Assembly: GCA_016776505.1 (NCBI GenBank)
Contig: JADHTG010000017.1
Location: 1 to 52,318 of the forward strand
Reading direction: 5' to 3'
DNA: 52,318 nucleotides
Origin: Bacteroidota bacterium
GTDB taxonomy: Bacteria; Bacteroidota; Bacteroidia; CAILMK01; JAAYUY01
Both the position numbers and the translations under genes were made by a program. Under the pieces are notes generated by a model. That model did not search any database. It had not been told where the DNA came from and saw only the letters and a list, made by a program, of their open reading frames with translations. Of this stretch, positions 8,323 to 15,375 are shown one piece after another. Each line of letters opens with the position of its first letter. Within the stretch, counting starts at the first letter, position 1.

Positions 8323-8888
8323 TCTTTGATACCAAAAGACAGCCAATAAATATTTTCTTCTGTAGGATCAAATTGGATATAAATATAAAGCTTATTGTAT
8401 TCGCCCCGGTAAGCTCCAATTACGGATTGATTAAAAGCATATTGCGGTAAAGCTTTCTTGACTTTCGCCAGGCTTGTTTTGCTTGTTATTTTAATCCCAT
8501 CAATGTTTAAGTTATCTTTAAATAATCCGGTTGGAATAAAATCGTAATCCTCATCCGGGTCACTGCCAAGGTATATATTAAAATCAGTCACTTCATCAGA
8601 TTTTGGATTTTTGTACAGGATGATCCCCAGCTTATCGTAAGTGTAGATATCATTTACACCCGGATCAACGCGGTTGTGTTCTCCCAATGCCTCCATAAAG
8701 AGCTTGAATGACCATGGATGAATAAATTCATTCTTATTTATTTTTAATTCTCCATTACTGATTACCACCTTCACTTTCCTTACCTTTTTTTGGGAGGCAG
8801 GTGGTGTATATGAAGTCAGAAGCAAGGATAGAAAAATCATCATAAAAGGAAGGAGCATTTTGTTGAAGTTTCTGAACGACCTTTTCAT
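8319..8888 (-). CDS. Hypothetical exported protein
   Basis: The 189-residue product starts with basic residues and a hydrophobic stretch (MLLPFMMIFLSLLLTSYTPP), consistent with a signal peptide or anchor. The mature part includes NDIYTYDKLGIILYKNP and LGSDPDEDYDF, a pattern seen in uncharacterised Bacteroidota proteins. No catalytic motif is evident. The gene is convergent with the beta-barrel gene, and the two stop codons share four bases (8319-8322). It has no near neighbour on its own strand. Function unknown. Confidence 0.75.
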   Translation of the reverse strand: MKRSFRNFNKMLLPFMMIFLSLLLTSYTPPASQKKVRKVKVVISNGELKINKNEFIHPWSFKLFMEALGEHNRVDPGVNDIYTYDKLGIILYKNPKSDEVTDFNIYLGSDPDEDYDFIPTGLFKDNLNIDGIKITSKTSLAKVKKALPQYAFNQSVIGAYRGEYNKLYIYIQFDPTEENIYWLSFGIKD

Positions 8889-9290
8889 ATCAATTTATTT
8901 AAATAATTTGCGAATATACAAAATCAAAAAGTGAAATATGTTTTTAATACCAGAATGAATTGTGAAAGCGGAAGGTGTTTTCAAACATTGCATGGAAGAT
9001 GGATATGGGAAGTATTTTTATGAAAATGGTGATAAAAAAGAAGGAGGTTCATTGGATAACGGTTCAAGATCAAGCGAGTGGTTTTACCAGGACAGGAATG
9101 GTGAAGTAAGCAAAAAATACTATTAATGAATGGTGCCTGTAATTCAGGTAAGCATCGAACCAGATCAGCTTAAATCTGCAGTAAAAGCAATAAAAATTGC
9201 ATCAGGGATTGTTATTTTAGGCAATTTATTCAGCCATACATTGCATATCAGGAAAGCTTATTAAAAGAAGTTTCTGTATCGTTAATCCAC
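8889..9290. other. Gene-poor stretch with decayed coding fragments
   Basis: This 402-nt stretch has no full gene. It holds a MORN-variant remnant (8962-9126) and a following frame from ATG 9130 to 9264 that encodes 44 residues (MVPVIQVSIEPDQLKSAVKA...). I do not recognise that second peptide; it may be a fragment. No promoter, terminator or RNA signal stood out. Confidence 0.5.
8962..9126 (+). pseudogene. Remnant of a MORN-variant (YwqK-like) repeat protein
   Basis: An open frame from GTG 8962 (or ATG 8992) encodes at most 54 residues. These include DGYGKYFYENGDKKEGGSL and NGSRSSEWFYQDRNGEVSKKYY. This spacing of G-Y-YENG-KKEG and G-W-YY-NG matches the variant MORN repeats of YwqK-like proteins, which normally carry many copies. 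Only about two repeats remain, and an in-frame stop lies just before the GTG. It is most likely a degraded gene end and not a functional peptide. Confidence 0.45.
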
Positions 9291-9680
9291 TTAATGCTTG
9301 CATTCATGCCTGGAATTAGCTTCTTCTCCATGATGATGCTGATGTTGCAAACAGCTGATTCCTGAATCACTAAGTTGTCCCTTTAAAAAAGCTTCAATAA
9401 TTTGAATTACTTCTCCTTTACAAGCCCGGACAACCTCAATACCATGTCTTTGCAATACATTGACAGCTCCTTCTCCCATGTTCCCGGCAAGCATGATTTC
9501 AACTCCCTTTTGCTGTAATACCTCTGCAATGTTACTTTTACATCCGCAGCCCTGAGCTGCAGGAATTATTTCTGTGTCCTCAATAAGCAGATTCTTATTG
9601 ATGTTAAAAATTGTGTACATATCACAATGTCCGAAATGGTCTTCAACGACCGTTCCATTAGTTGGTATGGCTATTTTCAT
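9291..9680 (-). CDS. NifX/NifB-type Fe-Mo cofactor-binding domain protein
   Basis: The 129-residue protein starts MKIAIPTNGTVVEDHFGHCDMYTIF, the hallmark of the dinitrogenase iron-molybdenum cofactor biosynthesis family (NifX/NafY/NifB C-terminal domain). It continues with GCGCKSNIAEVLQQKGVEIMLAGNMGEGAVNVL. The C-terminal tail is rich in His and Cys (QHQHHHGEEANSRHECKH), suggesting metal binding. No nif structural genes are nearby, so nitrogen fixation is not implied; stand-alone members are common in anaerobes. Its start overlaps the end of the zinc-ribbon gene by 23 nt, indicating translational coupling within a three-gene operon. Confidence 0.85.
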   Translation of the reverse strand: MKIAIPTNGTVVEDHFGHCDMYTIFNINKNLLIEDTEIIPAAQGCGCKSNIAEVLQQKGVEIMLAGNMGEGAVNVLQRHGIEVVRACKGEVIQIIEAFLKGQLSDSGISCLQHQHHHGEEANSRHECKH

Positions 9681-9870
9681 TTTTTTTTAATCCTCCCTTC
9701 TTTTGTAGATATAATTGATGGTGAAAACTGTTTTCCCTTAACATTTTTTTTCCGCATTTTTTGCATATGACTTCCCTGCATGGTTTGCCTTTGATATGCA
9801 CTGATCGTTTTCCACAATGCACGCAAATACAATATCCATTGAATTCATTGTTTTTCATGAGATTCTTCAT
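9658..9870 (-). CDS. Small zinc-ribbon protein
   Basis: The 70-residue protein has two CxxC knuckles (CVHCGKRSVHIKGKPC and CKKCGKKM), forming a likely zinc ribbon or rubredoxin-like fold. It overlaps the UPF0251 gene upstream by 26 nt and the NifX-like gene downstream by 23 nt, so it is clearly part of that operon. The start could instead be the internal ATG at 9858 (MKNNEFNGY). A role in metal handling is inferred only from the cysteines and neighbours. Confidence 0.65.
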   Translation of the reverse strand: MKNLMKNNEFNGYCICVHCGKRSVHIKGKPCREVICKKCGKKMLRENSFHHQLYLQKKGGLKKNENSHTN

Positions 9871-10267
9871 TTATATTCAATTTTCTTAAAGTCTTAGAGT
9901 AACAATATTCACACGTTCCAGATTCTTTGCTGCTGATATTCAGCTTCATACATTGGTCGCAACGATACCAGAAATCATCTGTATGATAATTCCCACCCTC
10001 AATGAATATCGCTTTTCCTTCCACAAATGCTTGCGCAATGGTACTTCTGGCCTGTCTATAAATACGAGTGAATGTGGGCCTGGAAATTTTCATTTTTTTT
10101 GCAGCCTGTTCCTGTTCCATTCCCTCATAATCTGACAATCTGATGGTTTCATATTCCTCATAGAGCAAAATGACTGGTTCAAGATCCCGGATGGGGATGC
10201 CAAAAGGTTTAAAACCCTCCATGGCAGGCGGACGGGCGATAAAACGATTTCGTTTGGGTCTTGGCAT
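9845..10267 (-). CDS. UPF0251 (DUF134) family DNA-binding protein with zinc ribbon
   Basis: The 140-residue protein begins MPRPKRNRFIARPP and has the family core FKPFGIP, then LEPVILLYEEYETIRLSDYEGMEQEQAAKKM and ISRPTFTRIYRQAR (about residues 29-88). The latter resembles the helix-turn-helix of sigma region 4. A C-terminal ribbon follows (YRCDQCMKLN with TCEYCYSK). Family members are predicted DNA-binding proteins often located beside NifX-like genes. A perfect 28-bp palindrome 16 nt upstream of the start (10283-10310) is the obvious candidate for an autoregulatory site. Family call is firm; the effector is unknown. Confidence 0.85.
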   Translation of the reverse strand: MPRPKRNRFIARPPAMEGFKPFGIPIRDLEPVILLYEEYETIRLSDYEGMEQEQAAKKMKISRPTFTRIYRQARSTIAQAFVEGKAIFIEGGNYHTDDFWYRCDQCMKLNISSKESGTCEYCYSKTLRKLNINEESHEKQ

Positions 10268-10271
10268 AAAA

Positions 10272-10310
10272 CAAATTTAATGATTATTATGAACATATGT
10301 TCATAATAAT
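10272..10310 (-). promoter_or_regulatory. Perfect 28-bp palindromic operator and -7-like box upstream of UPF0251 gene
   Basis: Positions 10283-10310 form an uninterrupted palindrome centred on ACATATGT: ATTATTATGAACAT followed by its exact complement. On the minus strand a TAAATTTG box (10279-10272) fits the Bacteroidota -7 consensus. It lies only about five bases before the ATG, so the transcript would be nearly leaderless if the box is used. The palindrome covers the spacer and -33 zone, a good place for a repressor. No matching -33 TTTG was found. The palindrome is directly visible; its role is inferred. Confidence 0.6.
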
Positions 10311-10340
10311 TAAAAAATTTCATCATTCCAAAATGTTAGT

Positions 10341-10375
10341 TAAAAAAAAACAGGTCACCACAAGGATGACCTGTT
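10341..10375 (-). terminator. Rho-independent terminator of the rhodanese gene
   Basis: AACAGGTCA (10349-10357) pairs perfectly with TGACCTGTT (10367-10375) around a 9-nt loop. Read on the minus strand, the hairpin is followed by a run of nine U residues (complement of 10342-10350, partly shared with the stem). It lies 20 nt after the stop of the double-rhodanese gene and separates it from the UPF0251 operon. Confidence 0.75.
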
Positions 10376-10395
10376 AATCATGAGAAAACTGAAAA

Positions 10396-11388
10396 TTATT
10401 TTACATAATCATAGCCCATAATTGTAGCATCGCTAAATACTGTGAGCCCTTTGGCTTTCATCACATCATAAATCATTCCACCGCATCCGAACTTAAGGGT
10501 TTTGGCATCATAGCCAAGCAGACGTAAATAAGCAGCCAGGAACGCACTTGTTTGACCGGAATAGCAGTAAACTACTATCGTTTTATCAACCGGAAGGGTT
10601 TTAAGGTCCTTTGCAAGTTTCAGGGCATCTTTTGGAGTATATTGCATAGCACCAGGAATATGACCCGGATCCAGGTAATGATTCTCAGGCCAATAATTAA
10701 CAATGTAATAATTATTAAGATTGTCAAAAACCATAGTGTTTGTGATTGCAGCTGCACCAAAACCTTCTGCAAGTACCGCAGCAAGTCTGGCATCCAGAAT
10801 CTCCTGACCAGTTGTCTTACCAGTAGCAAGTGTAGGAAGATCACCAACTGGGCCTTTGGCAGTGGGATCTGCAGTAAACTGAGATGCATAAGCATTTCCA
10901 GCAGCAATTACTGAATTGTATTTTCCAGCAAAATCTTCATGCCAGGAAGACATGCCCCATTTCATGCTAAATACTTTTTCGTAACCCATAATCCGGCAAA
11001 GGGATACAACCCAACCTGCTGTTTGTCCGGTATAGCAAGCAATGGCCACTTTTGTATAAGGAGACAGGTCTACCCCATCCAGATGAGCGATTACATCTGT
11101 GGAAGCAACATTTACAGCGTTTTCAATATGACCGCTGTCATAATCAGCTTGAGACCTGATGTCAATGATGTAAACTTGCCCTGTTTCATTTAATGTTTTG
11201 ACCTCAGTTGGTGACATAATGGAGGGCATCTCAGTATTCACATAATCCTTTTTTAAGGGTGAATTTGCTGATTCAAGATACTCGATCAGAACCTGAGATT
11301 CAATTACGGGTACATCTTCTTTATCACAATTTGAAAAGAAGAAAACCACAAATAAGATGCTTAGCATCAAGAAAATTGATTTTTTCAT
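10396..11388 (-). CDS. Double-rhodanese lipoprotein
   Basis: The 330-residue product has a lipoprotein signal with lipobox FFSNC (Cys21 would be lipidated). Two rhodanese domains follow. The first (about residues 55-155) shows VYIIDIRSQADYDSGHI and the active-site loop CYTGQTA (Cys118). The second (about 195-325) shows DPGHIPGAMQY and CYSGQTS (Cys275). Both predicted catalytic cysteines are present. The protein should sit in the periplasm or on the outer membrane and transfer or bind sulfane sulfur. It follows a decaheme cytochrome lipoprotein by 51 nt and ends at a strong terminator, so the pair is probably one operon linking sulfur chemistry and electron transfer. Confidence 0.82.
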   Translation of the reverse strand: MKKSIFLMLSILFVVFFFSNCDKEDVPVIESQVLIEYLESANSPLKKDYVNTEMPSIMSPTEVKTLNETGQVYIIDIRSQADYDSGHIENAVNVASTDVIAHLDGVDLSPYTKVAIACYTGQTAGWVVSLCRIMGYEKVFSMKWGMSSWHEDFAGKYNSVIAAGNAYASQFTADPTAKGPVGDLPTLATGKTTGQEILDARLAAVLAEGFGAAAITNTMVFDNLNNYYIVNYWPENHYLDPGHIPGAMQYTPKDALKLAKDLKTLPVDKTIVVYCYSGQTSAFLAAYLRLLGYDAKTLKFGCGGMIYDVMKAKGLTVFSDATIMGYDYVK

Positions 11389-11439
11389 TGGTATTGATTT
11401 TAATTAGGTTTCACAAAAAATTTAATATTTGTCTTTTTA

Positions 11440-12789
11440 TCATTTTGGCCAGGAAGATGGCAATTTATTATCCACCGTGATAGATGATGTTGCTGTTTTT
11501 TCCCAATCCAATAAATTATCTTCAAATAGATACAAATTTTTATTAATCACATTTCCTAAGCTGTCTTGCCGGATATGACAATTCGCTGAACAGGAGTTCC
11601 CGCTGGCTACCTGAGTTCTTTCAGTCCACCTGAGAATATTGTGAGGTGAAGTGTAATTATATGTTGGAAGCACATCAAAATTTGGATATTTACTTACATC
11701 ATATTTTTCCCAGTTATCTGGTGCAGCAAGTGTTCTTCTCACAAGTGTGAATTTGAATCCTGTTTTTATTCCAGGAAGTGGATTTGAAGCTAATTTAAAA
11801 TCCAGGTAGGAAGGAACTCTTGCCCCCTCTCCATGAATGTGACAACTGCCACAATTATTATAGGATTGTGAATGACAGCCTTGACAATTGAATGTGGTGT
11901 AATGCATGGAATGATAATTATTATTAGATTCAAGATTCTTGTGGCAATCCACACATTTGGGTAACTTTGAATAAGCGTATCTCTGATCAACTTCCTGCCC
12001 ATTCCCATGCAATTCATCTCCACTGTGGCAATCAAGGCATTTATATCCCATGTTTTTCAGATGCACATCAGGCAGGGTACCTGAAGCTACACCTAAGTAA
12101 GCATGTCCACCACGTGATGAATGACACGCAACACAAATACCGATCATATCAGGAGTTTTATTAAAAGAATGTCCATTCGATAAGCCTCCGCCTCCGATTG
12201 GTGGCCTTACGATATGACAATTCCCACAGGAAGCATGGCAGGTGGCACAATTGGAATTGTATCCATCAATCTGATGTTCAGGTAGCTGGTTAAAATCTTT
12301 ATAACCTGATAAACCACTCCGCATACACACCTTTCTTCTCTGACCCATTCCGAGATGTAAACTGGTCTTGTAATTATCCACTATGTTTTTATGACATGAA
12401 ACACATTTATCATCAGCGACTGTTGATGGATGGGATATAAAACTTCCTGAATGAGCTAATTTTTTATCATCAGTTTTATCTGTTCCATTGTGACAACCAA
12501 TACACCCGATTGAATAATGGCCTGAATTCTTAAAATCATCATAACCAGATCCTCCCAAATAGACCCTGTCATATGGTTCATAATGTGGTGCTTCGCCTCC
12601 ACAGCCTCCGGCAGGGGCCGCAGTGTCAGGTGAGTACACTATTTGAAGATGGGCATAATTTGTATGACAACCTTCACATGATGCGACATTTTGTTGGTCG
12701 TCAGGTATATTTTCTTTATTGCAATTGGAAAATAAAACAGCAAATAGTAGTGAAATGCTTAAAAATCCAAAAAAGCTAATTGTCCTCAT
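11440..12789 (-). CDS. Decaheme c-type cytochrome lipoprotein
   Basis: The start at 12789 (MRTISFFGFLSISLLF) gives a lipoprotein signal ending in LFSNC, with Cys23 lipidated; a longer in-frame start would place the signal internally. Ten CXXCH heme sites occur at residues 38, 96, 129, 181, 188, 219, 251, 279, 302 and 313. An eleventh, atypical CxxxCH (CSANCH) lies near residue 400. It is predicted to be a periplasmic or surface multiheme electron carrier or reductase; I cannot match it to a characterised family. The neighbouring double-rhodanese lipoprotein suggests a sulfur compound as partner. A Crp/Fnr-family regulator is transcribed divergently 184 nt away. Confidence 0.85.
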   Translation of the reverse strand: MRTISFFGFLSISLLFAVLFSNCNKENIPDDQQNVASCEGCHTNYAHLQIVYSPDTAAPAGGCGGEAPHYEPYDRVYLGGSGYDDFKNSGHYSIGCIGCHNGTDKTDDKKLAHSGSFISHPSTVADDKCVSCHKNIVDNYKTSLHLGMGQRRKVCMRSGLSGYKDFNQLPEHQIDGYNSNCATCHASCGNCHIVRPPIGGGGLSNGHSFNKTPDMIGICVACHSSRGGHAYLGVASGTLPDVHLKNMGYKCLDCHSGDELHGNGQEVDQRYAYSKLPKCVDCHKNLESNNNYHSMHYTTFNCQGCHSQSYNNCGSCHIHGEGARVPSYLDFKLASNPLPGIKTGFKFTLVRRTLAAPDNWEKYDVSKYPNFDVLPTYNYTSPHNILRWTERTQVASGNSCSANCHIRQDSLGNVINKNLYLFEDNLLDWEKTATSSITVDNKLPSSWPK

Positions 12790-12860
12790 AATCATATCTA
12801 TTATAGCATAATTCGTGTCGACAAATTTTAGTAAAATCAATCAACCGCTGTTATAAACTT

Positions 12861-12885
12861 AACAGTCATGTTTACATGATCTGTT
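12861..12885. promoter_or_regulatory. Inverted repeat between cytochrome operon and Crp/Fnr gene
   Basis: AACAG-TCATGT-TT-ACATGA-T-CTGTT forms an 11-bp two-part inverted repeat with a 2-nt centre and one bulged base. It lies between two divergent genes, one of which encodes a Crp/Fnr-type regulator, so it may be that regulator's operator. It does not match the classic Fnr box, so the assignment is tentative. Confidence 0.4.
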
Positions 12886-12973
12886 TGATGCTTGGTGGAT
12901 ATTAAATTGATCTCTGTCAGGTATTATTTTGTTTTTTAACGATATTTGAAAATCTTAACATGAGATTGGAATT

Positions 12974-13669
12974 ATGAATAAGAAAGAGCAATACACCGGA
13001 TGCACAATCAGTTCGAATCAAACATCTTGCTTTGAAAACCTGACTGATGAAGAAAAAAACTTGCTCGAAAAAAATTCGGTCAGGGTAAATTATAAAAAAG
13101 GAGAAACCATATGTAAGCAGGGAAGTTTTTCGACTCACATCATGTTTATAGAAAAAGGATTGGTAAAAGTATATCTGGAAGAAAAAACAAATACCCTGGT
13201 TTTGAAGATTGTACCTTCATGCAATTTGCTTGGACTGACATCAATTAATGAAGATTTTATTACTTACCAATATTCTGCATTAGCCTATTTTGAGACCGAG
13301 ATTATACAGATTGATATACATTTTTTCAGGAAACTGCTTATTGGAAATGCTGTATTCGCCAGGGAAGTCATTAATATCCTAAACCGAAATAGTGTGCAGG
13401 TAAACGGACGGTTTTTTTGTTTTACGCATAAACAATCATACGGAAGGATGGCTGACATAATTATATGCTTATCAGACAGAGTTTTTAAAAACACTGAATT
13501 TGAGTTACTCCTAAACCGAAACGAAATTGCTGAATTATCGGGGATGTCTACAGAAACGGTCGTCAGATTACTTAGAAAATTTAAGGACGACGGACTGATT
13601 GAGACAGGTAATAAGTACTTAAAGATATTGGATTACGATCGATTGAAAATAATAAGCGAACACGGTTAA
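12974..13669 (+). CDS. Crp/Fnr-family transcriptional regulator
   Basis: The 231-residue protein has an N-terminal cyclic-nucleotide-binding-like beta-roll (NYKKGETICKQGSFSTHIMFIEKGLVKVYLEE, about residues 37-70). A dimer helix and a C-terminal winged helix follow (RNEIAELSGMSTETVVRLLRKFKDDGLI, about 183-210). Cysteines at residues 10 and 19 and further in (ETIC, PSCN) could ligate a redox centre, but their spacing does not match the Fnr cluster motif. Divergent placement beside a multiheme cytochrome and a rhodanese suggests control by redox or sulfur status. Confidence 0.87.
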   Translation: MNKKEQYTGCTISSNQTSCFENLTDEEKNLLEKNSVRVNYKKGETICKQGSFSTHIMFIEKGLVKVYLEEKTNTLVLKIVPSCNLLGLTSINEDFITYQYSALAYFETEIIQIDIHFFRKLLIGNAVFAREVINILNRNSVQVNGRFFCFTHKQSYGRMADIIICLSDRVFKNTEFELLLNRNEIAELSGMSTETVVRLLRKFKDDGLIETGNKYLKILDYDRLKIISEHG

Positions 13670-13976
13670 GACCTCTTAATCTGACATTCTTCAATACTAT
13701 GATTTGTCAGCTTTAATAAATCAAAGACTTCCTCTTTGAATGAACTCCTGAAATCTGGATCATAGACTAAAGTCTTTTGACTTTTTTAAATAATTTGTTC
13801 CTTGCCTAAATTTAGTCGTTTCTGCACAGCCAGGTAAGAGACGCTTCGGTGAGCTCCTGAAAAACCTTGGTATAATAATAGGTTAGGCACAAGCAAATGC
13901 TTGCACCAGTAGTTTGAAAATAAAATTCAAGATCATCTGAATTGGATCTTTCCAATATCTAGATTTCCAATTAAGT
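13670..13976. other. Intergenic stretch without recognisable gene
   Basis: This 307-nt stretch between the Crp/Fnr gene and the convergent CoA-binding gene holds no supported coding frame. A small inverted repeat, CAAGCA-AA-TGCTTG, lies within 13886-13907 and resembles dispersed repeats. The run ACTAAAGTCTTTTGACTTTTTT around 13767-13788 is a weak stem-loop candidate that might end transcription of the regulator gene. Confidence 0.4.
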
Positions 13977-14444
13977 CTACGCAACTTTCAACTCCCCGGG
14001 AATCTTCCCAAAATTCCTTCTCATCCAATAGTGAACTTTATGCAAACCTGTTCCGAATTCCATCATAGGACAAAGGCCATATACATAGTCCAGTCCGTTT
14101 TCCTTGCAATAGGCAATTGCTTCAGGACTTGCAGATCCCTTTCCAACTCCTCGCTGAAACCAGACTCTTTCAATTTCAGACTCTTTGGCATCTATCACCA
14201 ATTGAAGTGCTGCCTCCGGTTTAGTTGCAATAATCAGGGATTTTACTTCCGCGGGAAGGGATTTCAAATCGTTATAGCATTTTTTGCCCTCTATTTCCCG
14301 GGCATGAGGATTAACGGGATAAGTTGTAATGTCCAATTTTCCCAATTCCTTCATCAGGGCATTGCCCCATTTAGTTTTATTGCGAGAAACACCGGCTATA
14401 GCAATATGTTTATCCTTTAAAAATTGATCAATTGTTTTTTTCAT
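13977..14444 (-). CDS. CoA-binding domain protein
   Basis: The 155-residue protein is a single Rossmann-like CoA-binding domain (CoA_binding_2): IAIAGVSRNKTKWGNALMKEL near the N-terminus, YPVNPHAREIEGKKCYNDLKSLP in the middle and VWFQRGVGKGSASPEAIAYCKE later. The C-terminal GLCPMMEFG is typical of the family. It resembles the N-terminal domain of acyl-CoA synthetases and succinyl-CoA synthetase alpha but lacks catalytic domains. It is a solitary gene, convergent with the Crp/Fnr gene. The family is clear; the physiological role is not. Confidence 0.85.
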   Translation of the reverse strand: MKKTIDQFLKDKHIAIAGVSRNKTKWGNALMKELGKLDITTYPVNPHAREIEGKKCYNDLKSLPAEVKSLIIATKPEAALQLVIDAKESEIERVWFQRGVGKGSASPEAIAYCKENGLDYVYGLCPMMEFGTGLHKVHYWMRRNFGKIPGELKVA

Positions 14445-14672
14445 TCTGACCGTCTTTTGTTTAAAGCAGAAATATATAAAAATAGTTGATTTTTACAATG
14501 ATTGTTAAGAACTATTTCAAGAACACAAATCCGACCTCTTAGATGATAATGAATGGGCCTTCAGATGATCGATCTGTAGCTAAAAAATTCCAATCACGAT
14601 TTGAATGAATAGTGTAATTTTGTGTCATCATTCATTTTATTATGAAAATGAATTTATGAGAAGGTATTAAGA

Positions 14673-15350
14673 ATGAAAAAGGCAGCTAAATACATAAAGG
14701 CTATGGGCTGGCCAGGGATGGTTTACTGGATATTTACTCTTGTGCTGCTCGCATTAATAGCCATTAATTACCATGTATATAAGGTGAGTAAGCCTTTTCA
14801 ATACAAAGACATCAGATTGGTGCCATCCACTCAAGCCGGGCTGGTATTGGGAACTGCAAAATACAGAAAAACAGGTGGTGTCAATAAGTATTTTACCAAT
14901 CGATTAATAACTGCTGCAGCCTTATATAAAGCAGGTAAAATAGAATACCTGATACTGAGCGGGGATAATAGTCATGATTCCTACAATGAACCCGTCATGA
15001 TGAAGAAGGAGCTACTGAGAATGGGTGTCCCTGAAAATGCCATTTACCTTGATTTTGCAGGTTTTAGAACATTGGATTCGGTGATCAGGGGAAGAGAAAT
15101 ATTTGGTCAGCAAAGTTTTATCATCATTTCTCAGTCTTTTCATAACAGGAGGGCTTTATTTATTGCCCGAAAAAAAGGGATACAAGCTTTTGCCTTCAAT
15201 GCACCTGATGTGGAGTCATTTGCATTGTTCAAAACCAGGTTTCGAGAGATATTTGCCCGGATAAAAATGTTAATGGATATTTACCTGTTTAACAGGGAGC
15301 CTCATTTTCTGGGTGAAAAGATCGAATTGGGACGGGAACAAGTTTTCTAA
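14673..15350 (+). CDS. SanA/YdcF-like (DUF218) membrane-anchored protein
   Basis: The 225-residue protein has one N-terminal transmembrane helix (WIFTLVLLALIAINYHVY, about residues 18-36) and a DUF218 domain with AGLVLGTAKY, YLILSGDN, LRMGVPENAIYLDFAGFRTLDSV and FIIISQSFHNRRALFIARKKG. These are the conserved features of SanA/ElyC/YdcF proteins, which affect envelope integrity. SanA-type members are linked to vancomycin exclusion in enterobacteria. The gene stands alone. A TAATTTTG box at 14615-14622 could be its -7 element, but no suitable -33 partner was found. Confidence 0.85.
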   Translation: MKKAAKYIKAMGWPGMVYWIFTLVLLALIAINYHVYKVSKPFQYKDIRLVPSTQAGLVLGTAKYRKTGGVNKYFTNRLITAAALYKAGKIEYLILSGDNSHDSYNEPVMMKKELLRMGVPENAIYLDFAGFRTLDSVIRGREIFGQQSFIIISQSFHNRRALFIARKKGIQAFAFNAPDVESFALFKTRFREIFARIKMLMDIYLFNREPHFLGEKIELGREQVF

Positions 15351-15375
15351 TTTTTTGAGACAAGCTCTGATTCAA

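Noticed and set aside
9291..10267. A nitrogen-fixation locus based on the NifX-like gene
   Set aside because: No nifHDK, nifB radical SAM or nifE/N genes are present. Stand-alone NifX-like genes beside UPF0251 are common in non-fixing anaerobes.
13886..13907. Small inverted repeat CAAGCA-AA-TGCTTG
   Set aside because: It is short, has two mismatches in the outer arms, no U tract and no linked gene. It is recorded only as part of the intergenic entry.
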